From: Agromyces protaetiae | GTDB lineage: Bacteria > Actinomycetota > Actinomycetes > Actinomycetales > Microbacteriaceae | Assembly: GCF_030866785.1 (NCBI RefSeq) | Contig: NZ_CP133018.1 | Span: forward strand, 1,612,001-1,676,000 | DNA: 64,000 nucleotides | Reading direction: 5' to 3' | Program-made: the position numbers and the translations under genes | Notes under the pieces: model-generated | Told to the model about the DNA's origin: nothing | The model's database searches: none | Seen by the model: the letters and a program-made list of their open reading frames with translations, nothing else | Part shown: positions 24,767-34,155 of the stretch, piece by piece | How the letters are laid out: each line of letters opens with the position of its first letter | How positions within the stretch are numbered: the first letter of the stretch is position 1

Positions 24767-27700
24767 TCAGCGCAGCGCTGCCAGACGCGTCACCGCCGCT
24801 CGCGCGGTGCGCAGCTGCCGCTCATAGGTCGCGGCGATGACCACGAGCAAGACGCCGGCGATACCAAGCCACAGCCACCACCACACGGCCTCATAGAGCG
24901 CGGTGATCCACGGCCAGAGCTGCACGATCGCGTGCACGAGCAGTACCCCGCCGCCGACCACGAAGGGGGCCTGCAGCCGCCAGCGGATGCCCGCGAGCAG
25001 CGTCGCGAGCGCGACGACGCCGAGCGTGACGATGCGCCAGAGCTGCGGGTCGGTGAAGTCGGCGACGAGCGGCGGCAGCAACAGCACCGCGAGGCCGGTG
25101 CCGAGTGCGGGCCAGCTGCCGAGACCGGGCCGCCGCCTGAGGTCGAGGATGCCCGCGCCGATCACCGCGACGGCCACCGACGTCGTCGCGATATCGAAGG
25201 GCTCGACCCGCGCCATGAGCGCGATGAACGCGGCGAGGCCGAGCACCCCGGCGGTCGTCCAGCGGCTGATCGGCCCCGAGACGGGGCGCGGCAGCGCCGC
25301 CGTCGTGGCGATGTGGAGCACGGCGAGCAGTGGAAGCAGGATGACCGTGCGGGCGAACACCTCCGACCCCAGGGCGATCGCGAGCACCGTCGGCGACGCC
25401 GCAGCGACGATCGTCACCGCGAACAGCCACTCGGCGAAGCGACGCGGCGAACGGTCGGCCCGCGCCCACCAGACCGATGCGCCGACACCGACCACCAGAC
25501 CCGCGAGCGACCACCACTCGGCGTTCCACGTGCCCGTCGTGCGAGCGAGATGCATCGCGTGCACGAACGCAGCGCCCACCGCGGCCGTCGTGCCCGCGAG
25601 CACGCCGAGCAGTCCGATGGGGATGCCGCGCACGCGGCCCGGAGCGAAGCCCGTGGCGAGCACGACCACGGCGCCGGCGGCGACGAGCAGGATCGTGCGC
25701 ACCGGTGCCCCGGCCGCTGAGGCGACGCTCGGCAGCACCGCGATCGCGAGGCCGACGGCGATGAGGCTCACGCGCCCGGGCGCCTGTTCACGAGACGGTC
25801 GGCGCAGCGCGACCAGCGTTCCGAGCGCGAGGCACAGCGCCGCGACCGGAAGCGTGAACAGCTCGACCACCGTCTCACCGGCGTCGGCCAGCCACGTCCA
25901 CCATGCCGCGACCGCGAGCGGAGCAGACACCCAGGCGAGGTGCCGCGCGGGCGACGAGGAGGCGAACGGCTCACCCCAGAGTGCCGCGATCAGCAACGGC
26001 GCTGGTGCGAGCAGGGCGAGGGGCAGCCAGTCGCCGCCGATCAGCGCGAGCCCGGTGACGACGAGCGTCAGTGCCCCGGTGCTCGCCGCCCACCCGATGC
26101 GCACGGCAGAGGCGGTGTCCGGACGGCGCAGCAGCACGTGCGCGAGCCCGGCGCTCGCGAGCACCGCGGCGGCGGCCGCGGCGTCGGCCTGTTCGGACAC
26201 CAGCAGCACGTCGCCGGCGAACCAGGCGGCGGCGAACACGAGCATGATCGGCGCAATCGCCGCGGCGGCGGGGGTGACCATGACCAGGCGGCCACGCCAA
26301 GCCCAGAGAAGTGCGGCGATCGCCACGACAAGGGCCCCGAGTGCGCGGAAGGTCGTACCGCCGGTGACGAGCAATGCGGCCACCGCGATCGTCGCGGCGG
26401 CGAGCAGCGGTGCGGTGAACGCCAGCCGCGGTGCACGCGCGAGACGGAGCAGCAGCGCGATGCCGAACAGGCCGCCCGCGATCAGCGCGGCCCAGAGGGT
26501 GGGCGTGCGCCAGTCGGCGGCGAGGGGGACACCGAGCGCCACCAGCCACGGTGCCGCGGCGAGGCTGAGTACGACGACCTGCAGCGCGAGCGCCAGAGCA
26601 TGCACCGTGGCCGCGGAAACGGCGTGCGCTCGCCAGATCCGCGGCGCCAACACCCAGCCGGCAATGGTCAGGAGCAGCGCGCCCGCCGTCGACCATGCCC
26701 ACACCCCGGTCGCACCGAACCCGGCCGCCCACGCGAGTGCGGCGGCCAGCGGGCCGGCGGTCGCGAGCACGGGCAACAGTCCGCGGATCGGGACGCGCGA
26801 GGCCACGGCGCCGAGGGCGAGCCCGGCCGTCGCCTCGAGCAGCAGCACCGTGATCGTGACGCGCAGATCACCGAACGCCGCCGCGCCGACGAGGAAGCCG
26901 AAGCCGGCGAATGCGACCGGGATCGCACCGAGCGCACGCAGCCGACGGGCCGCCATCGTGATGAACACAGTCGCCGCCGCGAGCATGAAGGGCACGACGA
27001 TGGCCGCTGGGAGCAGTTCGGCCGGCGCGGTGAAGCCGGTACCCCGCCCGCCGACGCGACCGCCGGCCCAGCCGTCGACCGCGCCGACGGCCACGGAGCC
27101 GAGCTGCACGACGCCGGCGAACACGCCTGGCACCGCGGCGAAGAGCGCGACGGTGCCTGCACCGGCGAACGCACCGAGGCCGATGCGCCGGGCGATCGGC
27201 GTCGCGAACCGCAGCGACCAGGACAGCGCCGTGGCGATGGCGATCGCCACGAGCGGCGCGGACCAGGCGGCGGGTGTCAGGTCGAGCTCGAGCGCGATCG
27301 CGATCGTCGGTGCCGCGGCGATCGCCGATCCGGCGGCGATCGCGGCGACCCACTGCCACCCGACGCCGAGCTCGCGGCCCCGGCCGGCGAGCGCGGCGAG
27401 CAGCAGGGCACAGACGACGGCCACGATGAGGAACGAGAGCAGCGGATGCCACGCCAGATCGGGAAGCGCGAACGCGGCCGCGCACCAGGCGATCGCCCCG
27501 CCGGTCACGCCGAGCGCGAGCGCCAGGTGCCGCTCGAGGTTCGGCAGACGCACGGCTGCCGCGGCGATCGCTGCGAGCATGGCGAGGACTCCGCCCAGCC
27601 AGGCCGCGGTGCCCGGCTCGCCCGCGGGTGCCGCGGCGACACCGAGCAGGAAGAGCGCAGCGGGCGCGAGCGCCGCCGCGGAGATGCCGAGGGCTCTGAT

Positions 27701-28630
27701 CCTGGTCGCGGCGCGCAGTGCGCCGAGCACCGCCGCGAGCACCAGGAGGGCCACGCCCGCGTAGGCGGTCGGTCGTGCCGCTCCCGTGCCGAACAGGTCG
27801 TTCGCCCGCACGATCCAGACGTCGAGCAGCAGCAGCACGACGGCCACCACCGCGACGCCCTCGGCGGTGCCGGGCAGCCCGCGCCGCCGCAGCAGCGCGG
27901 CGACGCCCAGCACGAGGGCGCTCGCGAGCGCGATGATGACCGAGCGGACCTCGAGGCTCGCGATGAGGTAGGCCACGAAGAGGAACACGATCGCGGTCAC
28001 CGAGATCAGCACGACGCCCAGCGTGAGCAGGAACACCTGCATGCCCGATCGCCTGGGTGCGCGCGATTCGGCCGCCGGACCGGGCGGCAGCTGACCATTC
28101 GCCGGGAATCCCGCCGCGGGCACGACCGGCGGGCCGGACGGCGGCGCGAGCGAGACCGGTGGGTTCTGCGGCGGCGCGACCGGCAGTGTCGGCGGAGCAA
28201 CTGGGGTGGCCGTGTGGACCGGAGCCGGGCGGCCTGACGCCGGCACGGGCATCGGCACGGCCGCGCCCGCCCCGGACGCGGGCGACGTGCCAGCCGACGC
28301 CGGCGCCGGCGAGGGCGCGGGCGCGGGCGCGGGCACGACCGGCACCGCAGGCGGCCCGGCGAGGCGGCCGGCCTCTCGCGCCGCCTGTGCCTCGAACATC
28401 CCGTCGATGAGCCCCTGCCGCCGCTGTTCTTCAGCCACGATGCGCCGGCCGCTCGCCAGCACCTCGGCGGCCTGCGGCGCCGAGAGATCGAGGCCGCAGG
28501 CCGTGCAGACCGCCGAGGTGAGCGGGGTGAGGCACGCGGGGCATCGCGAGGTGTCGGCGAAGGCCGCCGGGTCGGCCGGCCAGCGGCGCACTCCACCGGA
28601 GCGCGCCGGACGCGCGGGCGTTTGGGTCAT
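24767..28630 (-). CDS. Giant polytopic membrane protein with N-terminal zinc ribbon (SCO7613-like)
   Basis: A 1287-residue protein. Residues 30-45 form a four-Cys zinc ribbon (CPAC-x8-CTAC). A short helical part (LASGRRIVAEEQRRQGLIDGMFEAQAA) and a Pro/Ala/Val-rich linker of about 120 residues follow. From about residue 195 to the end it is almost unbroken membrane helices, on the order of 30 or more, in Ala/Leu/Val/Gly-rich sequence with few polar loops. This plan matches actinobacterial proteins named after the SCO7613 C-terminal domain. Function unknown. ATG at 28630 precedes the ribbon directly; a longer in-frame version is unlikely. Convergent/tail-to-head with the chorismate mutase gene (51 bp). 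Confidence 0.88.
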   Translation of the reverse strand: MTQTPARPARSGGVRRWPADPAAFADTSRCPACLTPLTSAVCTACGLDLSAPQAAEVLASGRRIVAEEQRRQGLIDGMFEAQAAREAGRLAGPPAVPVVPAPAPAPSPAPASAGTSPASGAGAAVPMPVPASGRPAPVHTATPVAPPTLPVAPPQNPPVSLAPPSGPPVVPAAGFPANGQLPPGPAAESRAPRRSGMQVFLLTLGVVLISVTAIVFLFVAYLIASLEVRSVIIALASALVLGVAALLRRRGLPGTAEGVAVVAVVLLLLDVWIVRANDLFGTGAARPTAYAGVALLVLAAVLGALRAATRIRALGISAAALAPAALFLLGVAAAPAGEPGTAAWLGGVLAMLAAIAAAAVRLPNLERHLALALGVTGGAIAWCAAAFALPDLAWHPLLSFLIVAVVCALLLAALAGRGRELGVGWQWVAAIAAGSAIAAAPTIAIALELDLTPAAWSAPLVAIAIATALSWSLRFATPIARRIGLGAFAGAGTVALFAAVPGVFAGVVQLGSVAVGAVDGWAGGRVGGRGTGFTAPAELLPAAIVVPFMLAAATVFITMAARRLRALGAIPVAFAGFGFLVGAAAFGDLRVTITVLLLEATAGLALGAVASRVPIRGLLPVLATAGPLAAALAWAAGFGATGVWAWSTAGALLLTIAGWVLAPRIWRAHAVSAATVHALALALQVVVLSLAAAPWLVALGVPLAADWRTPTLWAALIAGGLFGIALLLRLARAPRLAFTAPLLAAATIAVAALLVTGGTTFRALGALVVAIAALLWAWRGRLVMVTPAAAAIAPIMLVFAAAWFAGDVLLVSEQADAAAAAAVLASAGLAHVLLRRPDTASAVRIGWAASTGALTLVVTGLALIGGDWLPLALLAPAPLLIAALWGEPFASSSPARHLAWVSAPLAVAAWWTWLADAGETVVELFTLPVAALCLALGTLVALRRPSREQAPGRVSLIAVGLAIAVLPSVASAAGAPVRTILLVAAGAVVVLATGFAPGRVRGIPIGLLGVLAGTTAAVGAAFVHAMHLARTTGTWNAEWWSLAGLVVGVGASVWWARADRSPRRFAEWLFAVTIVAAASPTVLAIALGSEVFARTVILLPLLAVLHIATTAALPRPVSGPISRWTTAGVLGLAAFIALMARVEPFDIATTSVAVAVIGAGILDLRRRPGLGSWPALGTGLAVLLLPPLVADFTDPQLWRIVTLGVVALATLLAGIRWRLQAPFVVGGGVLLVHAIVQLWPWITALYEAVWWWLWLGIAGVLLVVIAATYERQLRTARAAVTRLAALR

Positions 28631-28829
28631 GCGGTCATCGTGCCAGGGGTCACGTGTCCGAATCGAGCCATCCGCTGGCGGGTCATCCGTTTGATCACCT
28701 GCGCGGCCTGTGGAGGAGTCGTCCGGGGCCGCACCGCGCGGTGCGCGTGCAGTAGACTTTCCCGGGTTCACCCGCGTACGGTCTGCTCCGGCATGCCGCG
28801 CGGGCGGATCGACGAGTTGAGTAGCGACT

Positions 28830-28904
28830 CGGGGCGTAGCTCAGCTTGGCTAGAGCGCCCGCTTTGGGAGCGGGAGGTCGCAGGTTCAAATCCTGTCGCC
28901 CCGA
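28830..28904 (+). tRNA. tRNA-Pro (anticodon TGG)
   Basis: Acceptor stem CGGGGCG pairs with CGCCCCG, discriminator A; no CCA is encoded. D-arm GTAGCTCAGCTTGGCTAGAGC, anticodon stem-loop CCGCTTTGGGAGCGG and T-arm CAGGTTCAAATCCTG are complete. It lies 49 bp before the trigger factor gene, a conserved actinobacterial order. A TAGACT hexamer at 28753-28758 may be its promoter -10. Confidence 0.97.
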
Positions 28905-28953
28905 CGAGTCGCCGGCTCGACACGAACTTCCAACAATCAGGAGAAACTTCCCC

Positions 28954-30369
28954 ATGCCGACCACTTCGGTTGAGAAGCTGAGCCCGACGCGCGCCAAGCT
29001 CACCATCACGGTGACGCCTGAGGAGCTGAAGCCCAGCATCACGCACGCGTACGAGCACATCGCCGAGCAGATCAACGTCCCGGGCTTCCGCAAGGGCAAG
29101 GTTCCGCCGCCCATCATCGACCAGCGGGTCGGCAAGGCCGCCGTGCTCGAGCACGCGGTCAACGAGGGACTCGACGGCTTCTTCCGCGCCGCGGTCGCCG
29201 AGCACGAGCTCCGCCCGCTCGGCCGCCCGTCGGCCGACATCGTCGAGTGGCCGAACGAGAAGGACTTCTCGGGCGACCTGCTGCTCGCCATCGAGGTCGA
29301 CGTGCGTCCCGAGATCGAGCTGCCCGCCTACGAGGGCCTCGAGGTGACGGTCGACGACGTCGAGATCAACGACGACGAGGTCAGCGAGGAGCTCGAGCGT
29401 CTGCGCAGCCGCTTCGGCACGCTGATCACGGTCGACCGCCCGGCCGCGTCGGGCGACTTCGTCACGCTCGACCTCGTCGCGACGATCGAGGGCGCCGAGG
29501 TCGACACGGCCAACGGCATCTCCTACGAGGTCGGCTCGGGCGAGCTGCTCGAGGGCATCGACGAGGCACTCGACTCGCTCACCGCGGGTGAGACCACGAC
29601 GTTCAACTCGAAGCTGCTCGGTGGCGAGCACGAGGGCGAGACCGCCGAGATCACGGTCACCGTCACCGCCGTCAAGGAGCGCGAGCTCCCCGAGGCCGAC
29701 GACGAGTTCGCCCAGATCGCGAGCGAGTTCGACACCATCGGCGAGCTCACCGACTCGCTCAAGGCGCAGGTCGCCCGCAACAAGAGCTTCGGCCAGGGCA
29801 CGCAGGCGCGCGACGCGTTCGTCGAGAAGCTGCTCGAGCTCGTCGAGGTCCCCGTCGCCGACAGCGTCATCGAGGACGAGGTGCACCGCCACCTCGAAGG
29901 CGAGAACCGCCTCGAAGACGACGAGCACCGCGCCGAGGTCACCGAGTCGAGCACGAAGGCGTTCAAGACACAGATCATCCTCGACAAGATCGCCGAGGCC
30001 GAGAACGTCAAGGTCGGCCAGGACGAGCTCACCCAGTACCTCGTGCAGGGCGCTGCTCAGTACGGCATGGACCCGAACGAGTTCGTGCAGATCCTGAGCC
30101 AGCAGGGCCAGATCCCCGCGATGGTCGGCGAGGTCGCGCGCAACAAGGCGCTCGCGATCGCGCTCGGCAAGGCCAAGGTGACGGATGCCTCGGGCAACGC
30201 TGTCGACCTCACCGAGTTCACGGCCGTGGCCGACGAAGAGGCCGAGGCCGAGGCCGAGGTCGTCGAAGAGGCCGAGGAGATCGTCGAGGAGGCCGAGGCC
30301 GCCGAGGAGGCCGCCGAGAAGCCCGCGCCGAAGAAGCGCGCCTCCAAGAAGAAGACCGACTCGGAGTAA
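28954..30369 (+). CDS. tig: Trigger factor, ribosome-associated chaperone
   Basis: A 471-residue chaperone that binds the ribosome exit tunnel and shields nascent chains; it is also a peptidyl-prolyl isomerase. The N-terminal domain has the ribosome-binding signature [14 protein letters not shown]; the FKBP-type domain follows (about 160-245: [16 protein letters not shown] through [15 protein letters not shown]); the rest is the helical C-terminal domain. The tail (from about 425) is a highly acidic Glu/Ala/Val stretch ending in a Lys-rich [12 protein letters not shown], common in actinobacterial Tig. Start ATG has CAGGAGAA upstream. Confidence 0.97.
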   Translation: MPTTSVEKLSPTRAKLTITVTPEELKPSITHAYEHIAEQINVPGFRKGKVPPPIIDQRVGKAAVLEHAVNEGLDGFFRAAVAEHELRPLGRPSADIVEWPNEKDFSGDLLLAIEVDVRPEIELPAYEGLEVTVDDVEINDDEVSEELERLRSRFGTLITVDRPAASGDFVTLDLVATIEGAEVDTANGISYEVGSGELLEGIDEALDSLTAGETTTFNSKLLGGEHEGETAEITVTVTAVKERELPEADDEFAQIASEFDTIGELTDSLKAQVARNKSFGQGTQARDAFVEKLLELVEVPVADSVIEDEVHRHLEGENRLEDDEHRAEVTESSTKAFKTQIILDKIAEAENVKVGQDELTQYLVQGAAQYGMDPNEFVQILSQQGQIPAMVGEVARNKALAIALGKAKVTDASGNAVDLTEFTAVADEEAEAEAEVVEEAEEIVEEAEAAEEAAEKPAPKKRASKKKTDSE

Positions 30370-30385
30370 TCCGGGTCGAGCATCG

Positions 30386-30418
30386 GGGGTCGGACGTGCA
30401 TCGTCCGGCCCCTTTCTT
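30386..30418 (+). terminator. Rho-independent terminator of tig
   Basis: GGGGTCGGAC (30386-30395) pairs with GTCCGGCCCC (30403-30412), one G-T pair, 7-nt loop, followed by TTTCTT. It is the best-formed intrinsic terminator in the window. Confidence 0.85.
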
Positions 30419-30517
30419 CATGCCTGCGTGTGTTCGAGTCGTCGGGATCTCCGGGCGACACGCCGGGTCCGAGAGCAGACGGTGCGGAGTGTCGCGGCGA
30501 TCGCCCGACGACTCGCA

Positions 30518-30567
30518 CGACCGCGTGACACAGACGTGCCCGACGTCGCGCGCGACCGCGTGACACA
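30518..30567 (+). promoter_or_regulatory. 15-bp direct repeats upstream of ahcY
   Basis: CGACCGCGTGACACA occurs exactly at 30518-30532 and 30553-30567, start-to-start distance 35 bp, about 40-90 bp before the ahcY start. Two identical sites on one face spaced a few helical turns apart suggest binding of a transcription regulator. Confidence 0.5.
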
Positions 30568-30606
30568 CACGCTCGCGAACCCGCTCCGCCTGCGAGAATG
30601 GACCCC

Positions 30607-32085
30607 ATGACCCTCACCGCGACCTCCGCGCTGCCGTACAAGGTGGCCGACCTCACGCTCGCCGAAGCCGGCCGCCACCAGCTCCGCCTCGCCGAGAACG
30701 AAATGCCCGGCCTCATGGCGCTCCGCGCCGAGTTCGGCGCGTCCAAGCCGCTCGCGGGCGCGCGTATCGCCGGCAGCCTGCACATGACGGTGCAGACCGC
30801 GGTGCTCATCGAGACGCTCGTCGCGCTCGGCGCACAGGTGCGCTGGGCGAGCTGCAACATCTTCTCCACGCAGGACGAAGCGGCCGCCGCCGTCGTCGTC
30901 GGGCCCGACGGCACCGTCGACGCGCCCGCGGGCGTCCCGGTGTTCGCGTGGAAGGGCGAGACGCTCGAGGAGTACTGGTGGTGCACCGACCGCATCTTCG
31001 ACTGGACCGCTGAGGCGGCCGAGGCGGGCGCGGACTGGATCGGCCCGAACATGATCCTCGACGACGGTGGCGATGCGACGCTCCTCGTGCACGAGGGCGT
31101 GCGGTTCGAGGCTGCAGGCGAGGTGCCCGAGGCCGAGGAGGACGCGAGCCACGAGTACCGGGTCATCCTCGACACCCTGCGCGAGTCGCTCGCGCTCACC
31201 ACCGACCGCTGGACCCGCATCGCGGCTGAGATCCGCGGCGTGACCGAGGAGACCACGACCGGCGTGCACCGGCTGTACGAGCTGCACGCCGAGGGCGGCC
31301 TGCGCTTCCCGGCGATCAACGTCAACGACTCCGTCACGAAGTCGAAGTTCGACAACAAGTACGGCATCCGGCACTCGCTGCCCGACGGCCTGAACCGCGC
31401 CACCGATGTGCTCATGGGCGGCAAGGTCGCGTTCGTGGCGGGCTACGGCGACGTGGGCAAGGGCGCGGCCGAGGCGCTCCGCGGGCAGGGCGCCCGGGTC
31501 ATCGTCTCGGAGATCGACCCGATCAATGCCCTGCAGGCGGCCATGGACGGCTACCAGGTCGCACGACTCGAGTCGGTGATCGGCGACATCGACATCCTCG
31601 TGACGGGCACGGGCAACAAGGACGTGGTGCGTCTGGAGCACCTCCTCGGCCTGAAGCACCTCGCGGTCGTCGCGAACGTCGGGCACTTCGACAATGAGAT
31701 CGACATGGCCGGCCTCGAGTCGCTCGAGGGGGCCGAGCGGGTCGAGATCAAGCCGCAGGTCCACGAGTGGCGGCTGCCGACCGGTCGCAGCATCCTCGTC
31801 CTCTCCGAGGGGCGTCTGATGAACCTCGGCAACGCCACGGGGCATCCGTCGTTCGTGATGTCGAACTCGTTCACCAACCAGGTGCTCGCGCAGATCGAGC
31901 TGTGGACGCGGCCCGAGGCCTACCCGACGGCGGTCTACGTGCTGCCGAAGCACCTCGACGAGAAGGTCGCGCGGCTGCACCTCGACGCGCTCGGCGTGGA
32001 GCTGACGGTGCTCACTCCCGAGCAGGCGGCGTACATCGGCGTCCCCGTCGAGGGACCGTACAAGGTGGACCACTACCGCTACTGA
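30607..32085 (+). CDS. ahcY: Adenosylhomocysteinase
   Basis: A 492-residue NAD-dependent enzyme splitting S-adenosylhomocysteine into adenosine and homocysteine in the methyl cycle. Substrate-domain motifs: [54 protein letters not shown] site: [20 protein letters not shown]. The conserved end KVDHYRY is present. The long insert around 100-140 is the bacterial/mycobacterial form. Two in-frame ATGs exist (30598 and 30607); GAGAAT at 30594-30599 would serve as -10 for a leaderless message from 30607, so I chose the second. Confidence 0.96.
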   Translation: MTLTATSALPYKVADLTLAEAGRHQLRLAENEMPGLMALRAEFGASKPLAGARIAGSLHMTVQTAVLIETLVALGAQVRWASCNIFSTQDEAAAAVVVGPDGTVDAPAGVPVFAWKGETLEEYWWCTDRIFDWTAEAAEAGADWIGPNMILDDGGDATLLVHEGVRFEAAGEVPEAEEDASHEYRVILDTLRESLALTTDRWTRIAAEIRGVTEETTTGVHRLYELHAEGGLRFPAINVNDSVTKSKFDNKYGIRHSLPDGLNRATDVLMGGKVAFVAGYGDVGKGAAEALRGQGARVIVSEIDPINALQAAMDGYQVARLESVIGDIDILVTGTGNKDVVRLEHLLGLKHLAVVANVGHFDNEIDMAGLESLEGAERVEIKPQVHEWRLPTGRSILVLSEGRLMNLGNATGHPSFVMSNSFTNQVLAQIELWTRPEAYPTAVYVLPKHLDEKVARLHLDALGVELTVLTPEQAAYIGVPVEGPYKVDHYRY

Positions 32086-32107
32086 GCGACACCGTGCTCA
32101 CACCTGC

Positions 32108-32163
32108 GTGAGGACGTCATTGGGGCGATGTTCGGCCGGACATCGCCCCAATGTCGTCCTCAC
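32108..32163. terminator. Long intergenic palindrome between convergent ahcY and RDD genes
   Basis: Two 24-bp arms (32108-32131 and 32140-32163) are inverted copies with a single T-T mismatch and an 8-nt loop (TCGGCCGG). The arms begin GTGAGGACG and contain CATTGGGGCGATGT. There is no T-tract. It would work as a bidirectional terminator and may be a dispersed palindromic element. Confidence 0.75.
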
Positions 32164-32201
32164 CGCCATCGGGTCGACGAATGATGTCCTCGCAGAGCGC
32201 T

Positions 32202-33038
32202 TCAGCGGACCGGAAAGTCCGATGGCGTCGTGTCGAGCACGGGGCCGAGCGCCGCGAGGCGTTCGGCCTCGCGGCGCAGCGCGGTGAGGTCGCGTTCGCG
32301 GCGGATCGCCACGACCGCGGCCAGGAACCGCTCGGGCGAGGCATCCGGCCGCGGCTCGACGTAGGGCGCGACTTCGGCGGCGAGGGATGCGGCGATGCGC
32401 TGCCGGCTCGACGGCACGAGGTGCGACGCGTTCGCGAAGAACGCGGCGACGCGGCGCCCGAGCGCATCGGGCAGCCGCCCGACATCCGCGGTCGTCGCCC
32501 ACCCGGTGAGCTCGACCGGCACGCCGAAGGCCTGCGTCTCGACCTTGGGCGCGCGTTCGACCTGGGCGTGCGTGCCCGCGAGGATGTCGCCCAGTCGTTT
32601 CGACGACGGGTTCAGGAATCCCACGAGCACCGCGAGCCCACCGAAGGTGAGGTAGATCTCGAGGACGCCGGTGAGCGCGCGTACGAACGCGTGCCGGAAC
32701 CCGATCGCGCCGCCGTCGTCGCGGACGACGCGGAGGCCCATCGCGAGCTTGCCGAGGGAACGGCCGTGGCTCGCGGTCTCGACCGCGGTCGGCAGCACCA
32801 CGAGCACCAGCACGACGCTCGTGATGAGAATGGCCCGCCCGGCGGCGGCGTCGACCTGGAGCCCCGCCAATGCGAGCGCGACCCCGACGAGCAGGACGAC
32901 GCTCAGCACGACGTCGATCGCGGTGCCGCCCGCGCGGATCACCGCGCTCGCCGGCCGCACATCGAGCGCGACCGCCTCACCGGTGATGAGGGGGTCGTCG
33001 GCGGAGCGGTTCACCGGCCGGTCTCTGACAGCGGACAT
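32202..33038 (-). CDS. RDD-family membrane protein
   Basis: A 278-residue protein. After ~30 polar residues comes the RDD-type start (RPASAVIRAGGTAIDVVLSVVLLVGVALAL), a second membrane segment (AILITSVVLVLVVLPTAVE), the HGRSLGKLAMGLRVV segment, and a third segment (VLEIYLTFGGLAVLVGFLNP) before the conserved SSKRLGDILAGTHA. The C-terminal ~110 residues are soluble. It is divergent (17 bp) from the SpoIIM-like gene, a conserved pairing in Actinobacteria. Transport of ions or solutes has been suggested for some members; role here unknown. Confidence 0.9.
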   Translation of the reverse strand: MSAVRDRPVNRSADDPLITGEAVALDVRPASAVIRAGGTAIDVVLSVVLLVGVALALAGLQVDAAAGRAILITSVVLVLVVLPTAVETASHGRSLGKLAMGLRVVRDDGGAIGFRHAFVRALTGVLEIYLTFGGLAVLVGFLNPSSKRLGDILAGTHAQVERAPKVETQAFGVPVELTGWATTADVGRLPDALGRRVAAFFANASHLVPSSRQRIAASLAAEVAPYVEPRPDASPERFLAAVVAIRRERDLTALRREAERLAALGPVLDTTPSDFPVR

Positions 33039-33041
33039 CGC

Positions 33042-33047
33042 TAGTAT
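33042..33047 (+). promoter_or_regulatory. -10 element of the SpoIIM-like gene (leaderless type)
   Basis: TAGTAT lies 8 nt before the ATG at 33056 within the 17-bp space shared with the divergent RDD gene; no Shine-Dalgarno precedes the ATG. Confidence 0.55.
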
Positions 33048-33055
33048 TCAAGCAG

Positions 33056-34054
33056 ATGGACCTCGACGCCCTCGCCGCCGCCCGCCACGACGACTGGCAG
33101 CGCCTCGACGCGCTCGCGCGCTCGCGCGGCCGGCTCTCAGGGCCCGAGGCCGACGAGCTCATCGAGCGGTATCAGGCCGCGGCATCCGATCTCTCGCTCA
33201 TCCAGACGACGGCGGGCTCGACCGCGCTGGGCGACCGCCTCTCGATCTCGCTCGCGAAAGCACGACTCCGCTTCACGGGCGCGCCGCGGAACCCGCTCGC
33301 CCAATTCGTGCACTTCGCCGTCTGGTCGCTGCCGGCCGCGCTCTACCGGGTGCGGTGGCTCACGCTCGCGGTGACGATCGTCACGGTCGCCGTCTCCGCG
33401 CTCGTCGCCTGGTGGCTCGCCGCAGACCCTCGTGCGCTCGCCAACCTCGGTACGGACGCCGAGCTCCAGCAGCTCGCCGACGAGGGGTTCGTGGCGTACT
33501 ACTCCGAGAACCCGGCCGCGTCGTTCGCCGGGTCGGTCTGGACGAACAACGCGTGGATCGCGGCGCAGTGCATCGCCTTCGGCATCACCGGCGTGTGGGT
33601 GCCGTACGTGATCCTGCAGAACGCGATGAACCTCGGCAGCACCGGCGCGGTCATGATCGCCTACGACGAGGTCGACACGTTCTTCCTGCATCTCGCGCCG
33701 CACGGCCTGCTCGAGCTCACGTGCGTGTTCGTCGCGGCGGCCGCTGGACTGCGCATCTTCTGGGCGTGGGTCGCGCCCGGCCGTCGCACGCGCGCTGAGG
33801 CGCTCGCCGAGGATGCCCGTGCGCTGTTCAGCGTCGCCATCGGCCTGGTGTTCTTCCTGTTCGTCTCGGGCCTCATCGAGGCGTTCGTGACGCCGGCGCC
33901 GTGGCCGTGGCCCGTGAAGATCGGCATCGGCGTGCTCGCGCTCGCCGGCTTCCTCGCCTACATGCTCGTGCTCGGCCGCCGCGCCTGGCTCGCGGGTGAG
34001 ACGGGCGACCTGACCGAACCGGAGGCGGGCGCGCGCCGCATCGTCGCGGGCTGA
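33056..34054 (+). CDS. SpoIIM-like (stage II sporulation protein M family) membrane protein
   Basis: A 332-residue protein. The N-terminal ~110 residues are soluble and helical (DLDALAAARHDDWQRLDALARSRGRLSGPEADELIERYQAAASDLS). Then come at least five membrane segments, including WLTLAVTIVTVAVSALVAWW, ITGVWVPYVILQNAMNLG, LLELTCVFVAAAAGLRIFWAW and GLVFFLFVSGLIEAFV. This architecture is the SpoIIM/DUF95 family. Microbacteriaceae do not sporulate; in Actinobacteria the gene travels with RDD, DUF58 and MoxR genes, as here, so an envelope role is likely. SpoIIM itself acts with peptidoglycan hydrolases in Bacillus. Confidence 0.88.
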   Translation: MDLDALAAARHDDWQRLDALARSRGRLSGPEADELIERYQAAASDLSLIQTTAGSTALGDRLSISLAKARLRFTGAPRNPLAQFVHFAVWSLPAALYRVRWLTLAVTIVTVAVSALVAWWLAADPRALANLGTDAELQQLADEGFVAYYSENPAASFAGSVWTNNAWIAAQCIAFGITGVWVPYVILQNAMNLGSTGAVMIAYDEVDTFFLHLAPHGLLELTCVFVAAAAGLRIFWAWVAPGRRTRAEALAEDARALFSVAIGLVFFLFVSGLIEAFVTPAPWPWPVKIGIGVLALAGFLAYMLVLGRRAWLAGETGDLTEPEAGARRIVAG

Positions 34055-34071
34055 TCGCGCCCGCGCCTCTG

Positions 34072-34147
34072 GACCTCACGTTGGAGGTCGAATTTCGGGT
34101 TGGAGGTCGTGCTCGTTCGTCCTCCGATGCGAAGAACGACCTCCAAC
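34072..34147. repeat. Nested intergenic palindromes built from GTTGGAGGTCG
   Basis: GTTGGAGGTCG occurs at 34080-34090 and again at 34099-34110 (with a following T), and the latter pairs perfectly with ACGACCTCCAAC at 34136-34147. A smaller hairpin GACCTC/GAGGTC is formed by 34072-34077 and 34084-34089. It lies between convergent genes (SpoIIM-like and DUF58). Confidence 0.75.
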
Positions 34148-34155
34148 GCATGTTC

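Noticed and set aside
24903..28237. Long open frames on the plus strand opposite the giant membrane protein (hundreds of codons each)
   Set aside because: Their translations are Arg/Ala/Ser/Thr/Pro noise without hydrophobic or domain pattern. In GC-rich genes the antisense frames stay open by chance; the minus-strand protein has a real ribbon and membrane helices.
30419..30606. SAH or SAM riboswitch ahead of ahcY
   Set aside because: The leader shows two exact direct repeats but no conserved riboswitch core that I can recognise, and the message is probably leaderless from 30607.
33056..34054. Evidence of sporulation
   Set aside because: SpoIIM-like proteins occur in many non-sporulating Actinobacteria in this same gene context; no other spore genes are present.
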